From an uncultured Vibrio sp. (GTDB lineage Bacteria > Pseudomonadota > Gammaproteobacteria > Enterobacterales > Vibrionaceae), in assembly GCA_947504195.1 (NCBI GenBank), contig CANNGN010000005.1:1-64000 (forward strand): DNA of 64,000 nt, given 5' to 3'. This document shows positions 40,881 through 50,904 of the stretch, in pieces (positions within the stretch are counted from its first letter, which is position 1; each line of letters starts with the position of its first letter). Below the pieces are notes generated by a model. The model saw only the letters and a program-made list of their open reading frames with translations, ran no database searches and was not told where the DNA came from. Position numbers and translations under genes: made by a program.

Positions 40881-40894
40881 CTGAAAAGTTTCAG
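40881..40894. promoter_or_regulatory. Palindrome upstream of the Lrp-family gene
   Basis: CTGAAAAGTTTCAG has 6-bp arms and lies 58 bp upstream of the regulator's start. It is nested inside a wider inverted repeat (CAAGTATTT at 40833, AAATACTTG at 40902). Autoregulation is common in this family, so these are candidate operators. Confidence 0.45.
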
Positions 40895-40951
40895 GCAAGA
40901 GAAATACTTGTTTGTTAGAATTCGTCATTATCATCAAAGGAAGTGGAATCT

Positions 40952-41410
40952 ATGTCTAATATCGATGAGTACGATGTGAAAATTCTTACGCTGTTGCATG
41001 AGAATGGACGTTTGACCAATCAAGAGTTAAGTGATTTAGTCGGCTTGTCGCCATCGCAATGTTCACGACGCCGTATTAGTCTCGAGCAGCAACAATTGAT
41101 ACTTGGGTATCATGCTCGCCTCGCGCCAAAAGCTCTGAAACAAGAAATTATGGCGACGGTTGAAGTGAAATTATCGAGCCATGAAGAAATCAATTCTTCG
41201 AAGTTTCATGACATGGTATCAACTGAACCGACGATCATTGATGCGTATAAGACGACAGGTGATGCCGACTATTCTTTGAAAATGGTGGTGGCAGACCTTG
41301 CTAGTCTTAATGAACTGATATCTCGCTTGTTTCAAACTAAGCTTATTTCTCATATTAAAACATCGATTGTTTTAGAACGCATAAAAGAAAATGGTATTGT
41401 GACGTCTTAG
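40952..41410 (+). CDS. Lrp/AsnC family transcriptional regulator
   Basis: The 152-residue protein has an N-terminal helix-turn-helix (DEYDVKILTLLHENGRLTNQELSDLVGLS, residues about 5-33, followed by SQCSRRR) and a C-terminal RAM ligand domain (about 70-145, with AYKTTGDADYSLKM). I use ATG 40952 because AAGGAAG is well spaced for it; a GTG three codons upstream overlaps that RBS. It sits upstream of a membrane protein and an aromatic aminotransferase, so an aromatic or branched amino acid effector is plausible. It is not the global Lrp. Confidence 0.9.
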   Translation: MSNIDEYDVKILTLLHENGRLTNQELSDLVGLSPSQCSRRRISLEQQQLILGYHARLAPKALKQEIMATVEVKLSSHEEINSSKFHDMVSTEPTIIDAYKTTGDADYSLKMVVADLASLNELISRLFQTKLISHIKTSIVLERIKENGIVTS

Positions 41411-41437
41411 AACACCTTAGCCACGAATTTTAGAAAG

Positions 41438-41461
41438 TCCCCACTCTTGGGGATTTTTTTG
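41438..41461 (+). terminator. Terminator of the Lrp-family gene
   Basis: TCCCC-ACTCTT-GGGGA followed by seven Ts, 28 nt after the stop. It separates the regulator from the downstream yitT-aminotransferase pair. Confidence 0.82.
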
Positions 41462-41610
41462 TTTTTATCCTTTCCATATCTCCTGTGCTTGTTTTTAGCG
41501 ATTGTTGTTAATTTTTGCATGATATTTATATTTTTAGTGATATAATTGCACAAAATAAGCGTTGCATGATAATTGAGTCGATATAAATAATTACGATAGG
41601 ATTAAGAGTT

Positions 41611-42234
41611 ATGTCCGATACGGCATTAACAGAAGAAAAAGTGATACCAAAGCACCGTTGGTTTGAAGATGCAATGGCGCTACTCATGGGGACAAGCATT
41701 GTCGCGTTTGGGGTTGTGTTTCTTAAGCAAGCAGGATTGTTAACGGGCGGAACCGCTGGATTATCACTATTTTTTCACTATAAGACAGGCATTGAATTTG
41801 GCATTGTTTTCTTCTTGATAAACTTGCCTTTTTACTATTTTGCGATTCGACGTATGGGGTGGGTATTTGCCTTAAAAACGTTTGCCGCGGTATTTTTGGT
41901 GTCGACATTCTCGAAATTGCACGGCCAATTCATCGACATTCAGCATCTAGACCCTATTTATGCCGCTATCTTTGGCGCATTTTTATTTGGTGTTGGGTTT
42001 ATCATTTTGTTTCGCCATAAAGCCAGTTTAGGTGGGTTTAATATTCTTGCGCTTTACTTACAAGATAGATTCGGTATAAAAGCAGGATGGTTGTTAATGG
42101 GAGTCGATGTCACGATTATGTTGATTTCACTTTCTGTCGTAACACCAGATAAGTTATTACTTTCAATCGTTTGTGGTTTGGTGCTGAATCTCATTATCGC
42201 ACTGAATCATAGAAGTGACCGATATAGCGTTTAA
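41611..42234 (+). CDS. YitT family membrane protein
   Basis: The 207-residue integral membrane protein has about five or six hydrophobic segments (near 22-42, 58-76, 80-100, 112-135, 150-170, 176-196). [15 protein letters not shown] and [19 protein letters not shown] match the conserved glycine-rich repeats of the YitT (DUF161) family, whose transport function is not established. It lies 14 nt upstream of an aminotransferase gene, apparently one transcript, which suggests a link with amino acid or keto acid movement (inference). Confidence 0.82.
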   Translation: MSDTALTEEKVIPKHRWFEDAMALLMGTSIVAFGVVFLKQAGLLTGGTAGLSLFFHYKTGIEFGIVFFLINLPFYYFAIRRMGWVFALKTFAAVFLVSTFSKLHGQFIDIQHLDPIYAAIFGAFLFGVGFIILFRHKASLGGFNILALYLQDRFGIKAGWLLMGVDVTIMLISLSVVTPDKLLLSIVCGLVLNLIIALNHRSDRYSV

Positions 42235-42248
42235 CAGGAGAAAATTTA

Positions 42249-43442
42249 GTGTTTAGTCATGTTACCTCGTACGCTGGCGACCCAATTTTATCGCTGATGG
42301 AAACTTTTATCGGTGATGAGCGTGCTGATAAAGTAAACCTTAGTATCGGCCTTTATTATGATAAAGCGGGAAAGATCCCGACTTTGGAATGCGTACAACA
42401 AGCTGATCAACAGCTTTTTAATGCTTCAAATGAGCCTTGTCTCTATTTACCAATGGAAGGCTTAGCGCCTTATCGTACTGCAGTGCAACGGTTAGTTTTT
42501 GGAGCAGACCATGATGCATTGAAGGAAAACAGAGTTGCGACCATTCAAACACTGGGTGGTTCTGGTGCGCTTATGATTGGCGCTGATTTTCTTAATTATT
42601 ATTTCCCAAATTCAAAAGTCTGGGTGAGTAATCCAACTTGGGAAAACCATATTGCGATATTTTCTGGTGCTGGCTTTGAAGTAGGGAATTATCCGTATTT
42701 CGACTCGACAACCTGTTCACTCGATTTTGACGGTATGTTAAGTGCACTATCTGCTCTTCCAAAACAAGATATTGTATTGCTCCACCCCTGTTGTCATAAC
42801 CCAACAGGGGTTGATTTAACTAATGAACAGTGGGATTCGGTCATTGAAGTCCTAGAGAAAAATGAGTTAATTCCTTTCTTTGATATGGCGTATCAAGGGT
42901 TTGGTGATGATATTGAGCGAGACGCTTATGTGATTGCTGAATTGGCGAAACGTAACAAAATCTCTTTCCTTGCCGCAAACTCTTTTTCGAAGACATTCTC
43001 ACTCTATGGGGAACGTGTCGGTGGGCTTTCGTTTGTGTGTGAAAACGAAGAGATGGCGACGCGAATTCTAGGACAGTTAAAAGCGACGGTTCGTCGTAAT
43101 TATTCTAGCCCAGCTAAGCACGGTGCGATGTTGGTCTCGAAAGTGCTTAATGATGATAAATTAATCCAACAATGGATGGACGAGCTAGAAGAGATGCGAA
43201 TGCGAATTCGCAGTATGCGTCAACATTTGCATCAGCAGTTGAAGCAGTTAGCTCCGACAAAGAATTTTGATTTTATTGTCGACCAAAAAGGGATGTTTAG
43301 CTACACCGGTTTTAGCGAGCAGCAAGTGGATGAGCTACGAGATGTGCATGGCATTTATCTAATCGCCAGTGGCCGTATGTGCTTGGCTGGATTAAATTAT
43401 CAGAACGTTGATAAAGTGGCGCAGGCTTTCGCCGTAATTTAG
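42249..43442 (+). CDS. tyrB: Aromatic amino acid aminotransferase (TyrB type)
   Basis: This class I PLP-dependent transaminase has 397 residues, the same as E. coli TyrB. The PLP lysine lies in [16 protein letters not shown] near residue 244; [15 protein letters not shown] is closer to TyrB than to AspC. Cofactor and substrate residues are visible in NPTWENH, CCHNPTG and the Asp in FDMAYQGF. It starts at GTG with AGGAG upstream. Vibrios usually carry other aspartate and aromatic transaminases elsewhere, so this may be an extra copy; substrate preference is inferred. Confidence 0.85.
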   Translation: MFSHVTSYAGDPILSLMETFIGDERADKVNLSIGLYYDKAGKIPTLECVQQADQQLFNASNEPCLYLPMEGLAPYRTAVQRLVFGADHDALKENRVATIQTLGGSGALMIGADFLNYYFPNSKVWVSNPTWENHIAIFSGAGFEVGNYPYFDSTTCSLDFDGMLSALSALPKQDIVLLHPCCHNPTGVDLTNEQWDSVIEVLEKNELIPFFDMAYQGFGDDIERDAYVIAELAKRNKISFLAANSFSKTFSLYGERVGGLSFVCENEEMATRILGQLKATVRRNYSSPAKHGAMLVSKVLNDDKLIQQWMDELEEMRMRIRSMRQHLHQQLKQLAPTKNFDFIVDQKGMFSYTGFSEQQVDELRDVHGIYLIASGRMCLAGLNYQNVDKVAQAFAVI

Positions 43443-43674
43443 TTCTCCTGTTCGAGACAATGTATAGCAAGCGGGTTCTTATTCGCTTGCTATTTTTTTG
43501 CCCTTTATTTACGGAAACAATAGAGAAATACTCATTAACAATTATTTTGGGTAGAGTGTTCTCGGTAATGTTACAGTCGTATCATAATGTCGATCTGACG
43601 AATCACGATGCATACGAAGTGCGTTATACTGTGAATTGTCGAGAAATCCAAACCTAAATTCAATGAGGTTAACC

Positions 43675-44394
43675 ATGGTTGATAATGCCAAAATCTTAGT
43701 CGTTGATGATGATGTTCGATTGCGTTCTTTATTGGAGCGTTATTTATCTGAGCAAGGGTTCCAGGTACGCAGTGTTGCGAATAGTGAGCAGATGGATCGT
43801 TTACTCACTCGGGAGAACTTTCATTTAATGGTTCTAGATTTAATGTTGCCAGGTGAAGATGGATTGTCGATTTGTCGTCGTTTACGCAATGCGAATAATA
43901 ATCTCCCTATTTTAATGTTAACGGCAAAAGGGGATGAAATTGACCGGATTGTTGGGTTAGAAGTTGGAGCGGATGACTATCTACCGAAGCCGTTTAACCC
44001 TCGTGAGTTACTTGCTCGAATTAAAGCCGTATTGCGTCGCCAAGTCATCGAGGCTCCTGGAGCGCCAAGTGCTGAAGAGTCAGTCGTGGAGTTTGGCGAG
44101 TTTAAACTAAATCTAGGGACGCGAGAAATGTTCCGCGGTGATGAACCGATGCCATTAACGTCCGGTGAATTTGCGGTATTGAAAACCCTAGTTAGTAACC
44201 CACGTGAACCTATGTCTCGGGATAAACTGATGAATATGGCAAGAGGGCGGGAGTATTCTGCGATGGAACGTTCTATCGATGTTCAGGTATCTCGTTTGCG
44301 ACGTATGTTGGAGATTGATCCAAGTAAGCCTCGTTATATTCAAACCGTATGGGGACTCGGTTATGTTTTTGTTCCTGATGGTGAGTCTGTTTAA
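43675..44394 (+). CDS. ompR: Osmolarity response regulator OmpR
   Basis: OmpR is the DNA-binding response regulator for osmotic and envelope control of porins. Its 239 residues match E. coli. The receiver has acidic pocket DDD near residues 10-12, the phospho-Asp in [13 protein letters not shown] near 55 and Lys in [10 protein letters not shown]. The winged helix contains TSGEFAVL and [15 protein letters not shown] 43675 follows GAGG by 6 nt and fits the family; the longer frame from 43636 does not. A terminator-like hairpin separates it from envZ. Confidence 0.97.
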   Translation: MVDNAKILVVDDDVRLRSLLERYLSEQGFQVRSVANSEQMDRLLTRENFHLMVLDLMLPGEDGLSICRRLRNANNNLPILMLTAKGDEIDRIVGLEVGADDYLPKPFNPRELLARIKAVLRRQVIEAPGAPSAEESVVEFGEFKLNLGTREMFRGDEPMPLTSGEFAVLKTLVSNPREPMSRDKLMNMARGREYSAMERSIDVQVSRLRRMLEIDPSKPRYIQTVWGLGYVFVPDGESV

Positions 44395-44403
44395 CTTATA
44401 TTG

Positions 44404-44430
44404 AGCTCCTGACTATCAGGAGCTTTTTTT
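44404..44430 (+). terminator. Intercistronic hairpin between ompR and envZ
   Basis: AGCTCCTGA-CTA-TCAGGAGCT is a perfect 9-bp stem with a 3-nt loop followed by seven Ts, ending 17 nt before the envZ start. By sequence it is an intrinsic terminator or attenuator inside the ompR-envZ operon. Confidence 0.85.
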
Positions 44431-44447
44431 ATCATTGTGAGTCCAGT

Positions 44448-45755
44448 ATGCGAGTTCGTAGTTCTTTTACTCAGACCATTGTGCTGTTTTTGATTTTGCT
44501 GATCGCAAATCAGGTGTATTCCTACTACGCCGTTTACAATTATGCGTTGTTGCCGAGCCTCCAGCAGGTTAATAAGATTATTGGTCATGAAATTAGTTTT
44601 ATGCTCGATGATCCTGATACCAATGAGCAAGAGCTATATGCTCCTATGCGACAGAAGATGTTGGCAAAACTGGGAGTGACAGTTCATTCTGATAAAAGTG
44701 AATTTTCAAAAGAGTACGAACACGGTATTAGTATTAGTTTGATGAGTGAACAGATGACGAGAGAGCTAGAGACTCCAACAGATGTTCGTCTTTATCTCGG
44801 GAAGGAAAGTTACGTGCTATGGCTTAAAATGGAGGCGGTACCAGACACATTGATTCGAATTCCGTTGTCTGAATTGCAAGAAGAAGACTTTGCCCCTTTA
44901 TTTCGCAATAGCTTATTAATGTCTCTGCTGATTATCTTTGGAGGCTGGTTATTTATACGATTACAGAATAGACCATTGAAAGCACTGGAAAGAGCAGCAA
45001 ACGCAGTCGGTCGGGGAGAAAACCCACAACCTGTTCAAGAGAAAGGTTCTTCAGATATTCGCTCTGTGACCAGTGCTTTCAATCAAATGGCAAAAGGGAT
45101 CCAAGAGCTAGAGGAAGATCGAGCATTATTGATGGCTGGTATTAGTCATGATTTACGAACGCCACTGACGAGAATCCGTTTAGCCACAGAGATGATGTCA
45201 CCACAAGACGACTATCTTGCGGAAGGTATAAATAGCGATACGGAAGAATGTAACGAAATCATCAGCCAGTTTATGGATTTCTTAAAGCCATTGGATAGCC
45301 AATCTTTTGAAGATGTGAATATCAATGAGATCGTTAATGAGGTCTCGAGTGCTGAAGGCGGTTATGAGATAGAGATTGAAACCGAATTGGCTAAGTCGCT
45401 TAGAGTGGTATGCGGAAACTCGATCGCGATAAAACGCGCGGTAACCAATATTGTCATCAATGCGATTCGATATGGAAACGGTTGGGTGAAAGTGTCCACT
45501 GGAATAACCGCTGATAATGAATTGGTTTGGGTGACGGTGGAAGATAATGGGCCCGGGATTGAAGCAAGCCAGATCAGAAAAGTATTCCAACCATTTACTC
45601 GAGGTGATACTGCGCGTGGCAGTGAAGGAACCGGCCTAGGTTTAGCAATAGTAAAGCGGATCGTTGGTCAGCATCATGGAGCAATTACGCTTACTAATCG
45701 CAGTGCGGGCGGGTTAAAAGTACAACTGAGTTTTCCTACCAAAGAAAAGCGGTAG
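44448..45755 (+). CDS. envZ: Osmosensor histidine kinase EnvZ
   Basis: EnvZ is the inner membrane sensor kinase/phosphatase for OmpR. Its 435 residues include TM1 near 9-30, a periplasmic domain of about 120 residues, TM2 near 153-172, HAMP, the DHp histidine in [18 protein letters not shown] near 236, and ATPase motifs ([25 protein letters not shown]). The RBS is weak (GTGAG), and an intrinsic terminator-like hairpin precedes it, so expression is probably much lower than ompR. Its stop is one base from the convergent recG stop. Confidence 0.96.
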   Translation: MRVRSSFTQTIVLFLILLIANQVYSYYAVYNYALLPSLQQVNKIIGHEISFMLDDPDTNEQELYAPMRQKMLAKLGVTVHSDKSEFSKEYEHGISISLMSEQMTRELETPTDVRLYLGKESYVLWLKMEAVPDTLIRIPLSELQEEDFAPLFRNSLLMSLLIIFGGWLFIRLQNRPLKALERAANAVGRGENPQPVQEKGSSDIRSVTSAFNQMAKGIQELEEDRALLMAGISHDLRTPLTRIRLATEMMSPQDDYLAEGINSDTEECNEIISQFMDFLKPLDSQSFEDVNINEIVNEVSSAEGGYEIEIETELAKSLRVVCGNSIAIKRAVTNIVINAIRYGNGWVKVSTGITADNELVWVTVEDNGPGIEASQIRKVFQPFTRGDTARGSEGTGLGLAIVKRIVGQHHGAITLTNRSAGGLKVQLSFPTKEKR

Positions 45756-45756
45756 G

Positions 45757-47838
45757 TTATGCTTTAGCGTAGAGGTCGCGATTGCCTAGCCAACGTTCGA
45801 TAATCGCTTTTGCCTGTTCGGGGTATTGCTGATGAATATGATGCGACAGCTTTTGAACATCGGGAATCAGACGTTGGTCGCGAACCAGATCGGCGATCTT
45901 AAAATCAGCCAACCCTGTTTGTTTGGTGCCGAGCAGTTCACCGGGGCCACGAATCTCAAGATCGCGCTGAGCGATAACAAATCCGTCATTACTTTCTCGC
46001 AGTACCCCTAATCGTTTTTGTGCGGTTTTTGATAATGGTGCATGGTAGAGCAATACACAGTGGCTGGCGACGGAGCCACGACCGACTCGACCCCGTAATT
46101 GATGAAGTTGAGCTAACCCCAAGCGCTCAGGGTTTTCGATAACCATTAAGCTTGCATTAGGGACATCTACTCCAACTTCAATAACCGTAGTTGCGACCAG
46201 CAGTTGCAGTTGATTCGCTTTAAATTGACTCATTACCTCTTGTTTTTCTTTCGATTTCATTCGGCCATGAACCAGTCCGATGTGTATTTCAGGTAAACGA
46301 GTACGTAATTCTTGAGCGATTTCTTCGGCTGCTTGAGCTTCTAAAACTTCTGATTCATCGATTAAGGTACAAACCCAGTAGACTTGTTTGCCTTCGTCAA
46401 GACAAGCTCGGCGAATTCGCTCTACAATGTCATCACGCTTAGTGTCTGGAATTGCCACGGTTTGAATTGGGGTGCGTCCCGGTGGGAGTTCGTCAATAAT
46501 AGAGGTATCGAGATCGGCATAGGCGGTCATTGCTAACGTTCTAGGTATCGGAGTCGCGGTCATAATTAATTGATGAGGATAGTAGCCTTGCTTGGCCCCT
46601 TTTTCTCTAAGCTCCAGTCGCTGGTGGACCCCAAATCGGTGTTGTTCATCAATAATAACCAGAGCCAATTGGTTGAATTCAACCTGCTCTTGAAATAGCG
46701 CATGAGTTCCCACCACCATTTGCGCTTCGCCACTTGCAATATCGGTTAACGAAGCATCGCGAGCTTTCCCTTTTAGTTTCCCTGCTAACCAACCTACTTT
46801 TATGCCAAGTGGTTCAAGCCATGTTGAAAAGTTTAAAGCATGTTGCTCTGCAAGCAATTCAGTCGGTGCCATGAGCGCGACTTGGTGACCTTGTTCAAGC
46901 GCATTGAGTGCAGCTAATGCCGCAACAAGGGTTTTACCAGAACCGACATCACCTTGAACTAAACGCATCATTGGGTGAGGTTGTTGAAGGTCGTGTTCGA
47001 TTTCTTTAGACACACGATTTTGAGCATTGGTCGGGCTAAAAGGAAGCTGCTGTAAAAATGAAGCTTTGAGGTTTCTAGAACAGGGCAGTGCTTTGGCGAT
47101 ATCCTGATGTCCCTGACTGCGTACTGCGAGCATCGAGAGATTCTGAGCGAGCAGTTCTTCGGTAATTAAGCGCAATTGTGCTGGATGGCGCCCTTGGTCA
47201 AACAATTCTAGATCAATTGTTGCAGGTGGATGATGAATGATCGCGAGTGCTTGCTCTAGGGTGAGTTGATTCGGTTGCAACCCTTCTGGAATGAGTTCTC
47301 GTACTGCTGATTTTTGCAAAAGGGTTAGAGCTTGATCAGTCAGATTACGTAACGTTATTTGGCGTAATCCTTCCGTGGTGGGATAAACTGCCGTCAAGGT
47401 TGTCGGCGTTTCAGAAACTGCCTTGTCTTGAGTCTGAAACTTGTAATCTGGATGAATAATTTCTAACCCACCCATACCTCGTTTAATTTCACCGTAGGCG
47501 TGAACCGTTTTACCTTCGCTAAAGTTGTTTTTCATTCCCGCATTAAAGTTAAAAAACCGCAACGTGAGTGAGCCATTTCCATCACTAATTTTCACGGCGA
47601 GCATTTTACGTCGCCCAAACAGAGTATCGACGGCCATGACCTTTCCTTGCGCTGCTCCCCACATTCCAGGGTGGAGCTTCGCAATAGGGTAAACGCGAGT
47701 ACGATCTTCATAACGTAGTGGTAGGTGAAAGAGTAAGTCTTGCACCGAATTTAGTCCGATTTTTGCTAGCTTTTCAGCGACTTTAGCCCCAACTCCAGCT
47801 AATGAGGTTAGTGGGACAGCAGAAAGCAGTTGGGACAT
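45757..47838 (-). CDS. recG: ATP-dependent DNA helicase RecG
   Basis: RecG remodels stalled replication forks and Holliday junctions. Its 693 residues match E. coli. The wedge/OB domain is at about 60-160, Walker A GDVGSGKT near 294, the DEQHRFGVHQR box (helicase motif II) near 400, motif VI (HQLRGRVGRG) near 586 and the RecG C-terminal domain. It is last in a gmk-rpoZ-spoT-trmH-recG cluster and tightly convergent with envZ. Confidence 0.97.
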   Translation of the reverse strand: MSQLLSAVPLTSLAGVGAKVAEKLAKIGLNSVQDLLFHLPLRYEDRTRVYPIAKLHPGMWGAAQGKVMAVDTLFGRRKMLAVKISDGNGSLTLRFFNFNAGMKNNFSEGKTVHAYGEIKRGMGGLEIIHPDYKFQTQDKAVSETPTTLTAVYPTTEGLRQITLRNLTDQALTLLQKSAVRELIPEGLQPNQLTLEQALAIIHHPPATIDLELFDQGRHPAQLRLITEELLAQNLSMLAVRSQGHQDIAKALPCSRNLKASFLQQLPFSPTNAQNRVSKEIEHDLQQPHPMMRLVQGDVGSGKTLVAALAALNALEQGHQVALMAPTELLAEQHALNFSTWLEPLGIKVGWLAGKLKGKARDASLTDIASGEAQMVVGTHALFQEQVEFNQLALVIIDEQHRFGVHQRLELREKGAKQGYYPHQLIMTATPIPRTLAMTAYADLDTSIIDELPPGRTPIQTVAIPDTKRDDIVERIRRACLDEGKQVYWVCTLIDESEVLEAQAAEEIAQELRTRLPEIHIGLVHGRMKSKEKQEVMSQFKANQLQLLVATTVIEVGVDVPNASLMVIENPERLGLAQLHQLRGRVGRGSVASHCVLLYHAPLSKTAQKRLGVLRESNDGFVIAQRDLEIRGPGELLGTKQTGLADFKIADLVRDQRLIPDVQKLSHHIHQQYPEQAKAIIERWLGNRDLYAKA

Positions 47839-47916
47839 AATCGGACTCTTGTAGCGTATAGGTGTAGCAAATATTCAAGCATTTAACTGTTTTTTTGTAC
47901 AGGACTTTTTAGTGAG

Positions 47917-48603
47917 TTATTTGCTCTGCATCGCACTCCACCATTCTGGGCTTGCAATGATTTGCCCTTCTTGGTCGAGCAAGGGAAAAGGTAGGCCTTT
48001 CTTTTTGGCAACATTAGCGAGTACAGGATGGCCGCGTTCAAATAAAATTCGGTTGATTTCTTCATCACTGAGTGGGCTTTTCTCTTGTTGATACATTCCA
48101 GCAAGTTGACGTTGGCGCTGTGCTTCATACAGGATCAGCGCGCTAGCTACCGAAACATTGAGTGATTGAACCATACCAACCATAGGTATAATGATATCTT
48201 GATCAGCCATTTCTAACGCTTGTTTTGATACGCCAAATTTTTCTCCGCCAAGGATCACCGCTGTGGGTTTGGTGTAATCAATGTCTCGAAAGTCGACTGC
48301 GGTGTCCGATAAGTTGGTCACCAATAGCTGCATGTTTTGTTGCTTAAGCTTCGTTAACGCAGAGCCTGTGTCTTCGTAGGTCTCGACTTCTACCCAATTT
48401 CGAGCGCCTGCAGAGGTATGAGTTAACGTTTTCATTTTTCCATTTGGCCAAACTGCGTGGATTTTATGAAGACCGACAGCATCGGCAGTACGAACTATTG
48501 CCGATACATTATTGGGTTTGTGGACTTCCTCTAAACACAGAGTAAGGTCTGCTTGGCGAGCTTTTAGTACTTCTTGGATACGATTGTAGCGTTCAATATT
48601 CAT
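47917..48603 (-). CDS. trmH: tRNA (guanosine(18)-2'-O)-methyltransferase TrmH
   Basis: This SPOUT-family enzyme methylates the 2'-OH of G18 in the tRNA D-loop. Its 228 residues have the SpoU motifs: NVSAIVRTADAVG near residue 33, ILGGEKFGVS near 137, and VQSLNVSVASALILYEA near 164 for the SAM-binding knot. It sits between spoT and recG as in E. coli. Confidence 0.96.
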   Translation of the reverse strand: MNIERYNRIQEVLKARQADLTLCLEEVHKPNNVSAIVRTADAVGLHKIHAVWPNGKMKTLTHTSAGARNWVEVETYEDTGSALTKLKQQNMQLLVTNLSDTAVDFRDIDYTKPTAVILGGEKFGVSKQALEMADQDIIIPMVGMVQSLNVSVASALILYEAQRQRQLAGMYQQEKSPLSDEEINRILFERGHPVLANVAKKKGLPFPLLDQEGQIIASPEWWSAMQSK

Positions 48604-48650
48604 AACAGTGGCAGTAATGACGTTTCATTTAATTGAGTTAGTTAAAATAT

Positions 48651-48682
48651 AAGCCCTTGATACCGATTTATATCAAGGGCTT
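48651..48682 (-). terminator. Hairpin after spoT
   Basis: A perfect 12-bp stem AAGCCCTTGATA/TATCAAGGGCTT has an 8-nt loop and lies 52 nt past the spoT stop. On the minus strand it is followed by ATATTTTAA, so it can act as a terminator of moderate strength before trmH. Confidence 0.7.
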
Positions 48683-48733
48683 ACAATATATTGTTAGCAT
48701 TAATATGATTTGAGATTTCTCCCAACGTCGTTA

Positions 48734-50848
48734 TTAACTTCTCTTCCGTTTTACTTTTAGAGCTTGAGGCATTGTTTTTATTCTTTTCATAATCTTAGCC
48801 AAGTGCACTCGATCTTTAGTCGAAAGTAATACCGATATGGTGTACAGACGACCGTCTTTCTCTTCGGTAGAAAGTCCGTGAATATTCGAACCTGTTTTGG
48901 ATATCACATTAGTTAATGACGCCAAGGCTCCTTGATTATTCATCATATCAACAGACAGTTCGGTGATAAATTCTTGGTCGTAATCATCTGACCATTCAAC
49001 GGCCATATATTTATCAGGTTCGCGTTGATAGCCTCGAACATTGGCGCATGTTTCACGGTGGACGACAAGCCCTTTACCTGGGGAAATATGAGCAACGATA
49101 TGATCATCAGGGATCGGGTGACAACAGTTGGCAAAGTTAAGAAGAATACCTTCAGCGCCACGTATCGGAAGCTTACGTTTAGGTGAGCCATTATCCTGTA
49201 CAACGATGCCTTCGTCGTTACCGAGTAAGCGTCGGGCAATGACGATACTCATTAATTCACCAAGACCAATCGATGCTAGTAAATCGTCAACGCTCTCTAG
49301 TTTAAGATCAGTAAGAACCATATGGATGGTATCTTCAGCGATATCGTTTACCGATAGTTCGCCAAGAGCATGATTTAATAAACGACGACCTAAACTTATC
49401 GATTCTTCTCGGCGCATTGTTTTCAATACTTGGCGAATCTTAGTTCTGGCTCGAGAGGTCACAACGTAGTTGAGCCAAGCCGCATTAGGGCGTGCACCTG
49501 GAGCACTTATAATTTCTACAGTTTGGCCATTTTTCAGTGCTTTGCTCAGAGGGTATGGGTTGCGATCGACACGAGCACCAACACAGGTGTTACCAACATC
49601 GGTATGTACTGCATACGCAAAGTCGACGGCGGTTGCATCAGCAGGCAGTTCAACAATACGTCCTTTCGGTGTGAATACGTAAATTTCGTCGGGAAAGAGA
49701 TCAGACTTAACGTTTTCGATAAACTCGAACGAAGTTCCCGCACTTTGTTGAAGTTCTAGTAAACTTTGCATCCAACGTTGTGCTTTCACTTGTGCTGTTG
49801 TGCCTGTTCGCTCACCGTTGGTTTTATACGACCAATGGGCCGCAATTCCTTTATCCGCCATCTGATCCATATCTTCGGTACGAATCTGTACTTCAACAGG
49901 GACACCATGAGGCCCAACCATTGAAGTATGGATCGATTGATAGCCATTGGCTTTCGGTACCGCGATATAATCTTTCATACGTCCCGGACGAGGCTTAAAA
50001 AGACCGTGAACTTGACCAAGGGCGCGATAACAACTGTCGGCAGAATCTACAATAATGCGGAACGCGTAAATATCCATAATGGTATGGAAACGCTGTTCTT
50101 TTGTTTTCATTTTTTTGTAGATGGAGTAGAGGTTTTTCTCGCGTCCATAGACTCGGGCATCGAGACCAAAGTCAACCAAACGACCTTCAAGATCGTCATG
50201 GATACGTTGGATAATTTCTCGGCGATTTCCGCGAGCAGATTTTACGACATTTTTTAAGACACGAAAGCGATTCGGATAAAGTGCTTCAAAACCTAATTCT
50301 TCAAGCTCGGACTTGATATTATGGATACCCAGTCGGTGGGCTAATGGTGCATAGATCTCAAGAGTTTCTCGTGCGATACGTCGTCGTTTATCTGGACGTA
50401 AGGCACCGAGCGTACGCATGTTATGGGTACGGTCAGAGAGCTTGATTAAAATAACACGGATGTCTTGCACCATCGCAAGAACCATTTTGCGAAAGTTTTC
50501 TGCTTGTGCTTCTTTACGGTCACGAAATTTGAGTTTATCGAGCTTTGAAACACCATCAACCAATTCAGCAACCGCACTGCCAAATTGAGTTTCAAGAGAG
50601 GCTTTGCTGACTTGCGTATCCTCAATGACGTCATGAAGCAGAGCTGCCTGTAGAGTCTCTAGATCTAAGCGCATTTCTGCAAGAATTCTAGCTACCGCAA
50701 CTGGATGGATAATGTAAGGTTCACCACTTGAACGTGTCTGCCCTTCGTGTGCATCTCGTGCAACTACGTAAGAGTGACGCAGAGCCTCAATTTGAGGCTC
50801 TGTTAAGTATTCTTGGGCGACCTCTTTGAGACTATCAAATAGATACAA
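48734..50848 (-). CDS. spoT: Bifunctional (p)ppGpp synthetase/hydrolase SpoT
   Basis: SpoT makes and degrades the stringent alarmone. In its 704 residues I see the HD hydrolase domain (HDVIEDT near 72, LSDRTHNMRTL near 138), the synthetase domain (AFRIIVD, KPRPGRMKDYIAVPKANGYQSIH), TGS (about 390-450) and a C-terminal ACT domain. It begins with a TTG codon (MYLFDSLKE), as E. coli spoT does. It lies downstream of rpoZ, separated by 56 bp. Confidence 0.97.
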   Translation of the reverse strand: MYLFDSLKEVAQEYLTEPQIEALRHSYVVARDAHEGQTRSSGEPYIIHPVAVARILAEMRLDLETLQAALLHDVIEDTQVSKASLETQFGSAVAELVDGVSKLDKLKFRDRKEAQAENFRKMVLAMVQDIRVILIKLSDRTHNMRTLGALRPDKRRRIARETLEIYAPLAHRLGIHNIKSELEELGFEALYPNRFRVLKNVVKSARGNRREIIQRIHDDLEGRLVDFGLDARVYGREKNLYSIYKKMKTKEQRFHTIMDIYAFRIIVDSADSCYRALGQVHGLFKPRPGRMKDYIAVPKANGYQSIHTSMVGPHGVPVEVQIRTEDMDQMADKGIAAHWSYKTNGERTGTTAQVKAQRWMQSLLELQQSAGTSFEFIENVKSDLFPDEIYVFTPKGRIVELPADATAVDFAYAVHTDVGNTCVGARVDRNPYPLSKALKNGQTVEIISAPGARPNAAWLNYVVTSRARTKIRQVLKTMRREESISLGRRLLNHALGELSVNDIAEDTIHMVLTDLKLESVDDLLASIGLGELMSIVIARRLLGNDEGIVVQDNGSPKRKLPIRGAEGILLNFANCCHPIPDDHIVAHISPGKGLVVHRETCANVRGYQREPDKYMAVEWSDDYDQEFITELSVDMMNNQGALASLTNVISKTGSNIHGLSTEEKDGRLYTISVLLSTKDRVHLAKIMKRIKTMPQALKVKRKRS

Positions 50849-50904
50849 ATTCTAGGCCCGTAAAATCGTCGTGTTATTCTTATTAGCTGTAAATTAGCTA
50901 AAAG

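Noticed and set aside
43460..43657. A 65-codon open frame between tyrB and ompR
   Set aside because: No ribosome site or recognisable features; it overlaps the probable ompR promoter region.
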